DNA of 64,000 nucleotides from Shewanella gaetbuli (GCF_023284065.1 NZ_JAKIKP010000009.1:96002-160001); one strand, 5' to 3'; positions 38,066 through 47,629 are shown, counted from the stretch's first letter. A program made the numbers and translations. Notes: generated by a model from the letters alone, not told the origin.

Positions 38066-38908
38066 ATGGATCAAGTTGCTGCACTGTACATTGTACCGAC
38101 GCCAATTGGCAATTTTGCTGATTTAAGTAGTCACGCCATTGAGGTATTAAATCGAGTCAGCTTAATCGCCTGTGAAGACACTCGTCACAGCGGAAGATTA
38201 TTAAGCCACTATGGCATCGAAACCCGAAAAACAGCGTTGCATGATCACAATGAAAGAGACCGCGCTCAATGGGTGGTTCAGCAATTAGCCGCAGGCGATT
38301 CTATTGCACTGATATCAGATGCAGGCACGCCACTAATTTCAGACCCTGGTTACCACTTGGTTAAGCATGTACGCGAAGCAGGCCATAAAGTCATTCCACT
38401 GCCAGGCCCTTGTGCCGCTATCACCGCATTAAGTGCTTCAGGTTTACCCTCTGATAGATTCAGCTTTGAAGGCTTTTTACCCGCAAAAGAAAAAGGCCGA
38501 GTGGATAAGTTACAAGCGTTACAACAAGACCCTCGTACCTTGATATTTTATGAATCTCCACATCGTATCTTAGCTAGCCTAGAATCTATTGTGAAAGTAT
38601 TTGGCGAAGACAGGCAAATGGTGATGGCGCGTGAAGTGACCAAAACCTTTGAGACTTTTTTATCTGGTACAGCCGCTGAAGTTTTGGCAATGGTGCAAGC
38701 TGATGAAAACCAGCAAAAAGGTGAAATAGTGATTATGTGCCATGGCTTTGTGCAACTAGAAGAAGAGACAACGCCAGCAGCTGCAATAGACACACTCACC
38801 TTATTAGCCGCAGAATTACCGCTAAAAAAGGCCGCCGCCATTGCCGCACAAATTCATGGTTTAAAGAAGAACGCCCTGTATAAATTAGGCTTAGCGCTCG
38901 ATTTATAA
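38066..38908 (+). CDS. rsmI: 16S rRNA (cytidine(1402)-2'-O)-methyltransferase RsmI
   Basis: RsmI methylates the ribose of C1402 in 16S rRNA. The 280-residue protein has the tetrapyrrole-methylase-like fold with [26 protein letters not shown], and the S-adenosylmethionine loop [15 protein letters not shown]. The frame is open from a TTG at 38027, but ATG 38066 with GAGG 6-7 bases upstream puts the conserved core at the usual distance and is preferred. It is followed by rnpB in the same direction. Confidence 0.94.
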   Translation: MDQVAALYIVPTPIGNFADLSSHAIEVLNRVSLIACEDTRHSGRLLSHYGIETRKTALHDHNERDRAQWVVQQLAAGDSIALISDAGTPLISDPGYHLVKHVREAGHKVIPLPGPCAAITALSASGLPSDRFSFEGFLPAKEKGRVDKLQALQQDPRTLIFYESPHRILASLESIVKVFGEDRQMVMAREVTKTFETFLSGTAAEVLAMVQADENQQKGEIVIMCHGFVQLEEETTPAAAIDTLTLLAAELPLKKAAAIAAQIHGLKKNALYKLGLALDL

Positions 38909-38938
38909 CATTTGCAGCTAAATGGACAGAATAATGCG

Positions 38939-38967
38939 TTGGCTTGTGGTTATGCATAAGCTATAAT
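38939..38967 (+). promoter_or_regulatory. Sigma-70 promoter of rnpB
   Basis: A perfect TATAAT at 38962-38967 is placed 17 bp after TTGGCT at 38939-38944. It lies 7 bp before the inferred first base of the RNase P RNA. Confidence 0.75.
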
Positions 38968-38974
38968 CCGCGCC

Positions 38975-39316
<342 letters not shown>

Positions 39317-39328
39317 TCTTATAAATAG

Positions 39329-39354
39329 AAGGCCTCACAGCAATGTGAGGCCTT
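39329..39354 (+). terminator. Terminator of rnpB
   Basis: An 11-bp stem (AAGGCCTCACA with TGTGAGGCCTT) closes on GCAA and is followed by TTATGTTTT. Confidence 0.88.
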
Positions 39355-39422
39355 TTATGTTTTAGTTCAATATCATATCAGCAAGGTCATATTCTATTTC
39401 ATTCAAGCAATGCAGACTTCTA

Positions 39423-39552
39423 CGTTATTCCAGCAAGGCTAACTTCTTCGTTATTCCAGCAAGGCTAACCTCTTCGTTATTCCAGCAGGGCTAATCTCTT
39501 CGTCATTCCAGCTACACTAACTTCTTCGTCATTCCAGCAGGGTTTTTGGGCT
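39423..39552. repeat. 26-bp tandem repeat array 1 (five units)
   Basis: Units begin with CG at 39423, 39449, 39475, 39501 and 39527, an exact 26-bp period. The consensus starts CGTTATTCCAGCAAGG and ends CTAACTTCTT, with a shift to CGTCATTCC in the last two units. There is no reading frame and the units are directly contiguous, so this is not a CRISPR array. Confidence 0.9.
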
Positions 39553-39674
39553 GGAATCTGCTTTACGTGGTTTGAACTTATTTGAGATGTTAGCAGTTAG
39601 CAAAGCAGATCCTCGATAAAAGATCTCGAGGATGACGGTTTTTTTATCGTCGAGGATGACGGGATTTTATCATC
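39521..39674. repeat. Duplicated structured block, copy 1
   Basis: The block contains three consecutive inverted pairs: ATTCCAGC/GCTGGAAT around a T-rich loop; ATCTGCTTT/AAAGCAGAT with a 38-base loop; and ATCCTCGA/TCGAGGAT with a 9-base loop. It starts with CGTCATTCC and ends in units containing GGATGACGG, so its outer arms are also roughly complementary. The same block recurs about 294 bp downstream. Confidence 0.88.
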
Positions 39675-39743
39675 TAGCCTGGAGGCTGTTGATTGTTGTA
39701 ATTTCAAGGGTGACGGTTGTCATTCAAATAATATTTACCTCTT

Positions 39744-39846
39744 CGTCTTCCTGTAATATTTATCTCTTCGTCAATTCAGCAAGGCTGACTTATACGACAT
39801 TCCAGCAAGGCTGACTTCTTCGTCATTCCAGCAGGGTTTTTGGGCT
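39744..39846. repeat. 26-bp tandem repeat array 2 (four units)
   Basis: Units begin at 39744, 39769, 39795 and 39821, so the period is 25-26 bp with the same consensus as array 1 but more divergence in the first two units. It directly leads into the second copy of the structured block, as array 1 leads into the first. Confidence 0.82.
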
Positions 39847-39970
39847 GGAATCTGCTTTAAACGGTTTGAACTTATTTGAATGGTTAGCAGTTAGCAAAGC
39901 AGATCCTCGATAAAAGATCTCGAGGATGACGGATATTTTTTATCGTCGAGAATGACGGGATTTTATCATC
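39815..39970. repeat. Duplicated structured block, copy 2
   Basis: This is nearly identical to 39521-39674, at 294-296 bp spacing with a few substitutions and a 2-bp length change. The three inverted pairs of copy 1 are preserved, which argues that structure matters or that the duplication is recent. Confidence 0.88.
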
Positions 39971-40003
39971 AAGGATGACGGTTTTTATCGTCGAGGATGA
40001 CGG
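39920..40003. repeat. Short right-arm repeats (TCGAGGATGACGG type)
   Basis: Four units start at 39920, 39946, 39969 and 39991 (22-26 bp apart), each TCGAGGATGACGG or a one- or two-base variant followed by a T-rich stretch. Two further units lie in copy 1 (39626, 39650). GGATGACG is the approximate complement of the CGTCATTCC head of the left-arm repeats. The array ends within 30 bp of the diguanylate cyclase stop codon. Confidence 0.82.
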
Positions 40004-40030
40004 ACTTTTACTATCTAACGGTGCTGGTTG

Positions 40031-41698
40031 TTAGCCATTTACAGGAATATGCTCAGTCAACGATTGTTGCTGAATCTTATCTCTAATATCGGCATAGCAA
40101 ACGACTTGATTGCGGCCATTGTTTTTGGCGAAATACATTGCTGAGTCGGCTAACTCTATCAGCTTTTTAGCGTCTTCAGAGTCGTGTGGGTACATTACAA
40201 CACCAATTGACAGGGTAAAGCTAGGGAGCAGTTTGTCTTTAAATTGCAAGGTGGAGTTTGCTATGGCTTGTTGCATTCTTTCTGCAATTTCTTTGGCTTC
40301 AATATCTGTTGCTTGTGGCAGTAATACCACAAACTCTTCACCGCCATATCGGCATATAATGTCTTCACTTCGCACCGTTTCATTTAAGCATCTCGCCAGT
40401 ACTTGGAGTACAAAGTCACCGGCATCATGGCCGTGCACATCGTTATAGCGTTTAAAGTGGTCAGCATCAATCATCATCAGTGCCACCGGTGACCCGTGGC
40501 GGTTACTGCGTTTAATTTCGGTTAGCATGGCTTCTTCTAAATAACGTCTATTGAATAAACCTGTTAAGGGGTCGTGCAATGCTTGGTTTCGTAACTCTTC
40601 CCGTAAAAATAACCCCGCCAGTGCTAGGCTGAGGTTTTCACTTAAAGTGGATACGGCTACTTGATGATAATCTAGGTAGTTTTCTTGGTTACTATAAAAC
40701 TGTAATACTCCCAGGGTTTCTCCTCGAGCGGTGAGGGGGATACATAATTGATTAGTAAACTGAGCTTGGCTGCTGTTATGCGAGCAAGCGATACTGTTGT
40801 GATGTTTAATATGAGACGTGCCTCTTTTTAATCCCCAGCATTCATCTGGCTCAAACATGAAATTATGTAAGTTATCGCTGTCTCCCCATGTTGCTTCTGT
40901 TTTGAGTTTTTCTCGCGAAGAGTTATATATCGCCAGTGCGCCTGATGCCTCAGGAAATAAGTTCTGACAGGATTGACTCAATACTGAATACAGTTCATCA
41001 AACGAATTACACGAGCTTAATAACGCGCTGATTTCATTTAATGATGAAATTTCATGAGTACGCTCTTTAATTCGCTGCTCTAGAATGTAGTGGTCATTTT
41101 TTATTCGTCGATTGATGTGCTGAACAATTAACCAACTGACCAAAAGTACAATGATGACGGAGACAACTGCAGAAACAAAAAATAATGTTTGGTAAACCTT
41201 AATCGAATTGAACATCATTTCTTGAGGCATGGCGATACGAAGATAGTATTTTTGGCTATCGATAGTAATTAGCTTTGCGCTATATAACAGGTTAGTTTTT
41301 AATGTATTACTGTATCGCCAAGCAACGCCGACACCATCTTGACTGGCTAGGGCTTGCTTTATTTCTGGGCGAGAAGAGTGGTTTTCTAGTGTCGCAACGT
41401 CTTGTTGCGATACTGAGGAGTCTGCTAATACTTTGCCTGAAAAATCGACAAGAGTGTAACGCTGCTCAGTAATTTGGTGTAAGTGGTTTATTTTATTAGC
41501 AATTGACTGAATAGGGATATATTTATCAGATGAAAGAAATAGACTCGCATTTTCAAGTAAAGTTTGTAGATGATGCTGATGAGCACTTTTGGCAAAATCT
41601 TCAAGCTGTTTATTCATTAAGTAATTAATAAATACAAGTAATACTAGCACCACAATTACAGGGATTATTGTTAATTGTTTTATACTGAGTCGATTCAT
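40031..41698 (-). CDS. Membrane diguanylate cyclase with periplasmic sensor, GAF and GGDEF domains
   Basis: The 555-residue protein is predicted to make cyclic di-GMP. A transmembrane helix at about 8-25 and another at about 174-195 enclose a periplasmic sensor of about 150 residues (single-Cache-like). A coiled coil follows, then a GAF domain (about 220-365) and a GGDEF domain (about 375-545). The active site is GGEEF at 452-456, and an RxxD product-inhibition site (RSED, 443-446) is present, so it should be active and feedback-inhibited. No EAL domain follows. Its 3' end abuts the repeat field. Confidence 0.93.
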   Translation of the reverse strand: MNRLSIKQLTIIPVIVVLVLLVFINYLMNKQLEDFAKSAHQHHLQTLLENASLFLSSDKYIPIQSIANKINHLHQITEQRYTLVDFSGKVLADSSVSQQDVATLENHSSRPEIKQALASQDGVGVAWRYSNTLKTNLLYSAKLITIDSQKYYLRIAMPQEMMFNSIKVYQTLFFVSAVVSVIIVLLVSWLIVQHINRRIKNDHYILEQRIKERTHEISSLNEISALLSSCNSFDELYSVLSQSCQNLFPEASGALAIYNSSREKLKTEATWGDSDNLHNFMFEPDECWGLKRGTSHIKHHNSIACSHNSSQAQFTNQLCIPLTARGETLGVLQFYSNQENYLDYHQVAVSTLSENLSLALAGLFLREELRNQALHDPLTGLFNRRYLEEAMLTEIKRSNRHGSPVALMMIDADHFKRYNDVHGHDAGDFVLQVLARCLNETVRSEDIICRYGGEEFVVLLPQATDIEAKEIAERMQQAIANSTLQFKDKLLPSFTLSIGVVMYPHDSEDAKKLIELADSAMYFAKNNGRNQVVCYADIRDKIQQQSLTEHIPVNG

Positions 41699-41896
41699 AA
41701 TTACCTGTAATATTTGCGTTTAAATCGGCATTGTTGAGTTTATCAACGAGAATTATTCCAGATTAAATTATAGATGTGATTAAGATAATTGCCAGTGATG
41801 CAATTTGTAATAAACCTATTTTGTCGGGGGAAGTTCACACAAAGGGTGATGTCGCGCAGTGTTGGAGGGTGGTAAGTGTGACTTGGGTAGCGAAAA

Positions 41897-41912
41897 TTAG
41901 ACTTTAGTCTAA
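41897..41912. promoter_or_regulatory. Palindrome in the dgc-cstA divergent region, candidate operator
   Basis: Seven-base arms TTAGACT and AGTCTAA flank TT in the 340-bp gap between the diguanylate cyclase and cstA starts. The symmetry suits a dimeric response regulator. No specific regulator can be named. I see no other clear element in the gap. Confidence 0.4.
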
Positions 41913-42038
41913 GGTGTTGTCTATTGCTATTATCGATTGAGTAGCAGACACTCCACACTACCCTTGATGAACTTAATGTAGCCGAGTTTGGTTGGGTTAA
42001 GTGAAATCATAATTATCATAATGAGACTGGATATCCCT

Positions 42039-43505
42039 ATGTTAATTTTCTTTGTTTGTATCGCTTTATTGATACTCGCCTATAAATTTTATAGCCCTTT
42101 TGTTGAACGCCAAGCCGGAATAGATCCTACTGCTAAGACTCCTCAAACTCGATTTAATGATGGTGTTGATTATGTTGAGGTTCACCCTGTAAAAGCTTAT
42201 CTGATTCAGTTTTTGAATGTAGCCGGTGTTGGTCCCATTTTTGGGCCAATATTAGGGGCGTTATATGGTCCTGTTGCGCTGGTGTGGATTGTTATTGGTA
42301 ATATTCTGGGCGGAGCGGTACATGATTACTTTTCCGGTGTGCTTAGTATTAAAGAAGATGGAAAAAGCTTACCTGAAATTGCCGGCCACTATTTTAATGT
42401 GTTCTTTAAAGGCTTGATGCTGGTGTTTACCGCTATGCTGTTATTTTTTGTGGGGGTGGTATTTATTATGAGCCCTGCGGGCTTATTAAGTAATTTGAGC
42501 TTTTTTGAAGGCACTATTTTAGCGGGTAACACTTTTTGGGTGCTGGTGATTTTAGGCTACTACTTTTTAGCCACACTTCTACCTATCGATAAAATTATCA
42601 CCAAATTGTATCCATTGTTTGGTTTATTAATGATAGTCATGACCTTGTCTCTTGCGGTGGCATTATTATTTAACGCGCCACATTTACCGGTTGCAGAAGA
42701 CTTTTTAGCGTATTTTGACCATAGCCACTATAACAACGACTTACTTGAACCTAATCCAGATGGCTTGCCTGTATGGCCGCTGTTGTTTGTGACCATTACC
42801 TGTGGGGCAATTAGTGGTTTTCACTCTACACAGGCACCTATTATGGCGCGCTGTTTAACCAATGAGAAATATGTTCGCCCTGTGTATTACGGTGCAATGA
42901 TGTCTGAGGGCATTGTGGCCTGTGTTTGGGCAACGGCGGGTATTGCAGCATTCCCAGGTGGATACGTTGAGTTAAAAGAAATATTAGCTCAAGGTGGGCC
43001 GGGGTTAGTGGTTAATCAAGTTGCGACGAGTTACTTAGGGGTTATGGGCGGTATTATGGCGATTATTGCGGTGGCGGTATTCCCGATCACCTCTGGTGAT
43101 ACGGCATTCAGATCATTGCGTTTAACCATTATTGATGCGTTCAATATTCCACAAAGTATTCGCAATCGTTTACTGCTTGCGGTGCCGATTTTAGTGATAG
43201 CTTACTTTATGACTAAAATTGATTTCTCATTAATTTGGCGTTATTTCGCGTTTTCGAACATGCTGCTTTCAACCAGTGTTTTATGGTTAGCCACTAAATA
43301 TCTATTTGATCGCAATGCTTTCCATTGGATTGTGAGTATTCCGGCTATTATCGGAACATCAGTAACCGTGTCTTATATTATGACTGCGGGCATTGGCTTA
43401 GGATTACCTCAAGGGTTAAGCCAACCTATTGGAATCGCTGTGGGTATTATGGCGCTGATTGCATTAGTGATTACTCATCAAAAGCGTAAAGTTGCTGCAG
43501 CGTAA
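42039..43505 (+). CDS. cstA: CstA-family carbon starvation/pyruvate transporter
   Basis: This polytopic inner-membrane protein of about 489 residues belongs to the short form of the CstA/BtsT family, whose studied members import pyruvate or peptides under carbon limitation. Family features include FNVAGVGPIFGPILGALYGP (as FLNVAGVG...), GAVHDYFSG, SGFHSTQAP and VFPITSGDTAFRSLR. About 13 hydrophobic segments can be seen. ATG 42039, with GGA seven bases upstream, is preferred. ATG 42021 and TTG 41988 are in frame but lack ribosome-binding sites. A strong terminator follows, so the gene is probably monocistronic. Confidence 0.9.
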   Translation: MLIFFVCIALLILAYKFYSPFVERQAGIDPTAKTPQTRFNDGVDYVEVHPVKAYLIQFLNVAGVGPIFGPILGALYGPVALVWIVIGNILGGAVHDYFSGVLSIKEDGKSLPEIAGHYFNVFFKGLMLVFTAMLLFFVGVVFIMSPAGLLSNLSFFEGTILAGNTFWVLVILGYYFLATLLPIDKIITKLYPLFGLLMIVMTLSLAVALLFNAPHLPVAEDFLAYFDHSHYNNDLLEPNPDGLPVWPLLFVTITCGAISGFHSTQAPIMARCLTNEKYVRPVYYGAMMSEGIVACVWATAGIAAFPGGYVELKEILAQGGPGLVVNQVATSYLGVMGGIMAIIAVAVFPITSGDTAFRSLRLTIIDAFNIPQSIRNRLLLAVPILVIAYFMTKIDFSLIWRYFAFSNMLLSTSVLWLATKYLFDRNAFHWIVSIPAIIGTSVTVSYIMTAGIGLGLPQGLSQPIGIAVGIMALIALVITHQKRKVAAA

Positions 43506-43524
43506 AGATTAATTTTTAGAATAC

Positions 43525-43550
43525 AAGCCTTACAAATGTAAGGCTTTTTT
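43525..43550 (+). terminator. Terminator of cstA
   Basis: A 10-bp stem (AAGCCTTACA with TGTAAGGCTT) has an AA loop region and a following T-run. Confidence 0.88.
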
Positions 43551-43622
43551 ATTGTTATCAGTATGGTTCACCATTATTCAACTATAATGTAGTTAACGGA
43601 AAATGGATGAACCCTGAAATGT

Positions 43623-44417
43623 ATGAAATATGGATTAGCATTGTTACTTTGCTTACTGTTAAGTTTTTGTTCTTTAAGTACAAAAGCTGAGTCAGCCAAG
43701 AAAATTAATACACGTGACTATAACTTTGTAGCTATAGATCATTTAGCTGAGCAACAGGTGGCGGCCAATATTGTGTTGCGGTTGTGTCAGGACTTGTCAT
43801 GGGAATGCCCCATTAGTTTTATGCCAGCTAAACGGGCAGAGCGGTCTGTTCTTAATGCGATGCGAGCGGGTGAGGTAGCGCGAATTTGGCAATATGGAGA
43901 AAATAACCGCAACTTGTTAAGAGTCCCCACGCCTTTTTATTCACTTCGAACCACCATGTTTGTCAATCAAGGTTCCAAAATCTTTATTAATAAACTTGAA
44001 GACTTTAAGCACTATAATGTGGGGATCATCAGTGGTGTAAAACATACGCTTTTTTTGGAAACACTGGGTCGTAATGTATTAATTGCGAACTCTTCTAAGC
44101 AGTTGTTTTCAATGTTAGAAACTAAGCGTATTGATATTGCCGTGACCAGTAGTTTAGATGGTTGGAATACTATTCAATCTTTTAATAAGCATTTGTTTAA
44201 AGAGCAGCGTCTATCGCTAGCGACGCAACCTAAATTTGAGTATCCGTTGTATATTTATTTGCACCCTAACTGGGGTTATTTATTAGACCCATTGGATAAG
44301 CTTATTCATAAAAAGATAGCCAATGGAGATTTAGCGCGCTTAATTAAAAAAACAGAGGGCGAATTAGTCTATGGCCCTTCGTATTCATTTGAAGATATTG
44401 ACGACCCGATATATTAA
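43623..44417 (+). CDS. Periplasmic solute-binding-like protein (SBP_bac_3 type), orphan
   Basis: The 264-residue protein starts with a clear signal peptide (MKYGLALLLCLLLSFCSLSTKAES). The body looks like the type 3 extracellular solute-binding fold: NFVAIDHLAEQQ, ISFMPAKRAERSVLNAMRAGE, FYSLRTTMFVNQG, and the hinge segment YNVGIISGVKHTLFLE. No permease or ATPase gene is adjacent, so it may act as a sensor component, or its transporter is elsewhere. TATAAT occurs at 43583-43588 upstream. The ligand is unknown. Confidence 0.72.
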   Translation: MKYGLALLLCLLLSFCSLSTKAESAKKINTRDYNFVAIDHLAEQQVAANIVLRLCQDLSWECPISFMPAKRAERSVLNAMRAGEVARIWQYGENNRNLLRVPTPFYSLRTTMFVNQGSKIFINKLEDFKHYNVGIISGVKHTLFLETLGRNVLIANSSKQLFSMLETKRIDIAVTSSLDGWNTIQSFNKHLFKEQRLSLATQPKFEYPLYIYLHPNWGYLLDPLDKLIHKKIANGDLARLIKKTEGELVYGPSYSFEDIDDPIY

Positions 44418-44431
44418 CCGTGTTGATAATA

Positions 44432-46063
44432 TTAAAAGTGGTCTTTAATTTGAAATCTAAATTCCCAGTCATTCACATCCGCCCCATTGGTAAAGGGTTT
44501 AGCGATATCAATATGAGCCACATTGCCATAGCTTGATTTTGACGAGTAAATTCTTGCCCCAATCCCCACGCTACCAATAGGTGCATTTTGCTCATTCAAA
44601 TCATCGGTGCCCCCAAATGCCTGACCAATATCGGTAAAAACTGCCCAGCCTAATTCGGCTAGTTGGTATAAGTTAATATTGGGGTAATTTCTTAATTCGG
44701 CAGTAAATACCCATTGATGATCACCATGTTGATAGTCATTGGGGTAGCCTCTAATGCCAGTTTCGTCACCCAAAGCAAAGGTGCGATCAAGGTAATTATT
44801 GTCAGATGTGGCTAGCCAAGCTTTGGTGTAAGTCGTCCACTTATCGGTAATATGATAAAAGTATTCAGCAGAGGCTGACACGTTGTAAAAGTCTGCTTGG
44901 CTGGTGGCAAGATCAGCTTCAGCGGCTAATTTGAATAAAAAAAGGTGATCATCTGCTCGCCATCCTCGGCTACTTGATAAATCGATATGATAACCAATGT
45001 CAGCATCTTCAGCTAAGTCATTGGTTTCAAAACCTAGTTTAATTTTGTGATGCCAGCCAAGGTTAAAATCTTCATTATTACCAATCAAATAAATGTTATT
45101 TAAAACGGTAAAGTCATCTTGTAAATACTCATAGCCCACCCAAGGGTAAATAAATTCTCTATCTTGGGGTAATTCGCTGTCAGGCATCGATGCCAAGTTA
45201 GCAAATTGATGCTCGTCTTGGGTTATGCCAAAAGTTAACCGCGATAATTCATCTTGCTTTTTGTTGATAAGCCAACCAAAACTGAGTTTGGCGTAGTTAA
45301 TTTGATGCTCAAACTCATTAATATCTAGCCCGTTTTGTCTAAGGGTATCGGTACGTTTGTCTTGCAACCAAGCCGCGCCGTACATGTGTTGAGTATTCAA
45401 GGCGTAAAAGGGTTTATCAAAGGCGAAGGAAGAGGCTTGGCCGTCACTGTTGTCGTAAAAGTCAGCCGAAATAGTAGCATGTTTGATCAGCTTTACCGGT
45501 GCGCTAAAGGCAAACTTATAACCGGTTCTGTCTGCGTTAGACTGATATCTAATGCGGGTGCTGATGCCTAAGCCCAGTAAGTTGTCTTCTTTTATGCCAA
45601 CTGAGTATTTGGTTTCGCCGCCACTTTTACTTAAGCTAAATGTCGGTAGCAATGACCAATTGTCCCATGTCTCAACTAATATTGATTGAGCATATTCAGC
45701 GTCTGCATCGGGGGCGACCGACAAAGCCGTTATTTTAGCATCTCGAATATAAGCTTCTGCCCGTAATAAGCGTTGCGCCTCTTGAATATCTTTTTCTGTC
45801 AGCTTATCACCTTGCTCAAAAGATAAGTTATCAATAATGGTCGATTCTTTAGTATTGATATGAAGGAAATTAGCCCAACGATGAATAAAAAAACTATTGG
45901 GGGCAGATTCGTCAAAAATAGGGTTGCTTTGTACGACTATCTGGCTGGTAATTAAAGATTTTTCTGTTGCAGTATGGTCGCCATCATTAGTGTTATTTGC
46001 GAATAAGGTCAGCGGGAACAAACAATAAGGAATCGTCAATAAAACCTGACAGGTTTTGCGCAT
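44432..46063 (-). CDS. Omp85-like outer-membrane beta-barrel protein (BamA/TamA/ShlB type)
   Basis: The 543-residue protein has a signal peptide ending FANN, and one POTRA-like segment at about 70-140 (ESTIIDNLSFEQGDKLTEKDIQEAQRLLRAEAYIRDAKI). The rest is a beta-barrel rich in alternating aromatic residues. The last residue is phenylalanine (QIKDHF), as expected for BAM substrates. FALGDETGIRGYPNDYQHGDHQWVFTAELR resembles the conserved lid/RGY motif of Omp85 proteins (here IRGY). With a single POTRA-like unit it is smaller than BamA or TamA. It may serve in secretion or in insertion of one partner. The client is unknown. Confidence 0.72.
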   Translation of the reverse strand: MRKTCQVLLTIPYCLFPLTLFANNTNDGDHTATEKSLITSQIVVQSNPIFDESAPNSFFIHRWANFLHINTKESTIIDNLSFEQGDKLTEKDIQEAQRLLRAEAYIRDAKITALSVAPDADAEYAQSILVETWDNWSLLPTFSLSKSGGETKYSVGIKEDNLLGLGISTRIRYQSNADRTGYKFAFSAPVKLIKHATISADFYDNSDGQASSFAFDKPFYALNTQHMYGAAWLQDKRTDTLRQNGLDINEFEHQINYAKLSFGWLINKKQDELSRLTFGITQDEHQFANLASMPDSELPQDREFIYPWVGYEYLQDDFTVLNNIYLIGNNEDFNLGWHHKIKLGFETNDLAEDADIGYHIDLSSSRGWRADDHLFLFKLAAEADLATSQADFYNVSASAEYFYHITDKWTTYTKAWLATSDNNYLDRTFALGDETGIRGYPNDYQHGDHQWVFTAELRNYPNINLYQLAELGWAVFTDIGQAFGGTDDLNEQNAPIGSVGIGARIYSSKSSYGNVAHIDIAKPFTNGADVNDWEFRFQIKDHF

Positions 46064-46211
46064 TTCTATGTCCTTATGTGAATGTTTGGTCTATTAACAA
46101 TACACTGATATTTAGCCCAATATCAATTAATTATAAACGCAGACCAGTAAAGGCAAAATAAGGAAAAAAGACACGATGGATTAGCGGGTTAACCGAAAAT
46201 TTGGTGGCTGT

Positions 46212-46247
46212 ATACTGTTGCTCTGCCTTGTGAAAGAGCAACAGTAT
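46212..46247. terminator. Hairpin after the ThrE-type gene, possible terminator
   Basis: A 13-bp perfect stem (ATACTGTTGCTCT with AGAGCAACAGTAT) encloses a 10-base loop 9 bp past the stop at 46256. No T-run follows on either strand, so an RNA-processing or stabilising role is equally possible. Confidence 0.5.
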
Positions 46248-46255
46248 CATTCGTG

Positions 46256-47476
46256 TTATAAAGAGCGTCGTGGAGGCACCACAACATTAGCAAAAATAAG
46301 CCCCGCAATAAGCGACATAAAGATTAAAAAGATTTGGGTGCCAATATGCGATTGATTCAACATGGTTTCACCAGAAATTAGCGCATTTAACCCTATGTAG
46401 GTTTTACTGCCGGGAACCAAAATCACAATGCCTTGCAGTAACGCAATAGAAACCGGTGCCTTCATCCATCTTGCGTATAAGTTGGAATAAATACCCACAG
46501 CCAACGCGCCCACAAAAATACCTATTGACTCGCCTAAATATATTCCGCCTAACATGGCTGAGAAAAACGCCACAATACCGGCAAAAATCCCCCAAGGAGA
46601 ATCTTTTAAACGGGCTTTAAAAATGATCACCAAACAGGTTGATAAAATAGGCACCGCAGACCAAATGGCCCATTTAGGTAAAGGTTGTGGCTCAATGTAA
46701 ACGGCTTCACCAAATATCGCTTTACCTATTGTCATGCCCAGTACCGCACCAAAATACAGTTTAAATAATTGCATAACCGCATCCATGATGCGGGCTGTGC
46801 CAGAAATTAAATCGCGTGCGGCTAATTCAGCCAGCCCCAGTGTGAGTGCTAAACCGGGAATAAAGATAATAATGCCTGATAAAATGGTCACAGGCAGGTT
46901 AATACTGGGGTCGAACTGAGCAATGCCACACACAATAATAGCGCACACCACCGCCGCTAAAGGTTCTAGCATTTCAGCTACACGTTTAGAGCGTTCCGCC
47001 CAAAATACTAAGCCGTATACAATAAAGCCTAGCATGGCTGACCAAAACACATCGTGCCAACCGGTACCCATTAACATGGCAAATGCACCTGCACTACTAC
47101 CAAATGCCAGTAGAGTGAGTTTATGGCCATAGGGGTTAGGTTTATTGGCAATTTCTTCAAGGCGTTCAAGCGCCTCTTGCAATGTTCGTTGCCCAGAACT
47201 GAGCTCTTCAACTAAATCAAAGGTGCGAGCTAACGAGCCTAAATCTAAGTCTCCGGGCTTAACGCGGGCAACATGGTTATATTCTTGTTCAGTGTCGTGT
47301 TGAAGCACAAATGTCATCGAGGTGGGAGACACTAAAAAATAGCCTTCAATACCCAAGGTATGTGAGACGGTTTGTAAGTGGGATTCTAGGCGGTATGCCG
47401 GCGTTCCAAACTTATGGAGAGCTTTACCTAACTTAATAATAAATTTACGCTTTTCGATAAAGTCTTGACTGTCCAC
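46256..47476 (-). CDS. Threonine/serine exporter family protein (ThrE type, YjjP-YjjB fusion)
   Basis: The 406-residue protein begins with a soluble region of about 120 residues typical of YjjP/ThrE N-termini (FIIKLGKALHKFGTPAYRLESHL). It then has about ten transmembrane helices. The first five are followed by a second DUF3815-like block (LPKWAIWSAVPILSTCLVIIF). Studied relatives export threonine, serine or succinate. The start is GTG at 47476 with AAGG close upstream. It is divergent from the MAPEG gene across 153 bp. Confidence 0.85.
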   Translation of the reverse strand: MDSQDFIEKRKFIIKLGKALHKFGTPAYRLESHLQTVSHTLGIEGYFLVSPTSMTFVLQHDTEQEYNHVARVKPGDLDLGSLARTFDLVEELSSGQRTLQEALERLEEIANKPNPYGHKLTLLAFGSSAGAFAMLMGTGWHDVFWSAMLGFIVYGLVFWAERSKRVAEMLEPLAAVVCAIIVCGIAQFDPSINLPVTILSGIIIFIPGLALTLGLAELAARDLISGTARIMDAVMQLFKLYFGAVLGMTIGKAIFGEAVYIEPQPLPKWAIWSAVPILSTCLVIIFKARLKDSPWGIFAGIVAFFSAMLGGIYLGESIGIFVGALAVGIYSNLYARWMKAPVSIALLQGIVILVPGSKTYIGLNALISGETMLNQSHIGTQIFLIFMSLIAGLIFANVVVPPRRSL

Positions 47477-47629
47477 TGGCCTTAAATCACTCTGCTATTT
47501 TGTTGAGGCTAATAAGTCGCGCATAGTAACTGATTTATATTGATTAATCGATAAACAATTATCTTCAATAGTGATAATTTTACAGCAATAAGGTTATGAT
47601 GTTGTTACAACAACAAAAAGGAGCCACAC

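Noticed and set aside
39423..40003. CRISPR array
   Set aside because: Repeats are directly adjacent with no unique spacers, the unit is only 26 bp in total, and no cas gene is present in the window.
43583..43588. TATAAT as a defined promoter of the binding-protein gene
   Set aside because: No acceptable -35 element is found at 16-18 bp, so it is noted only within the gene entry.
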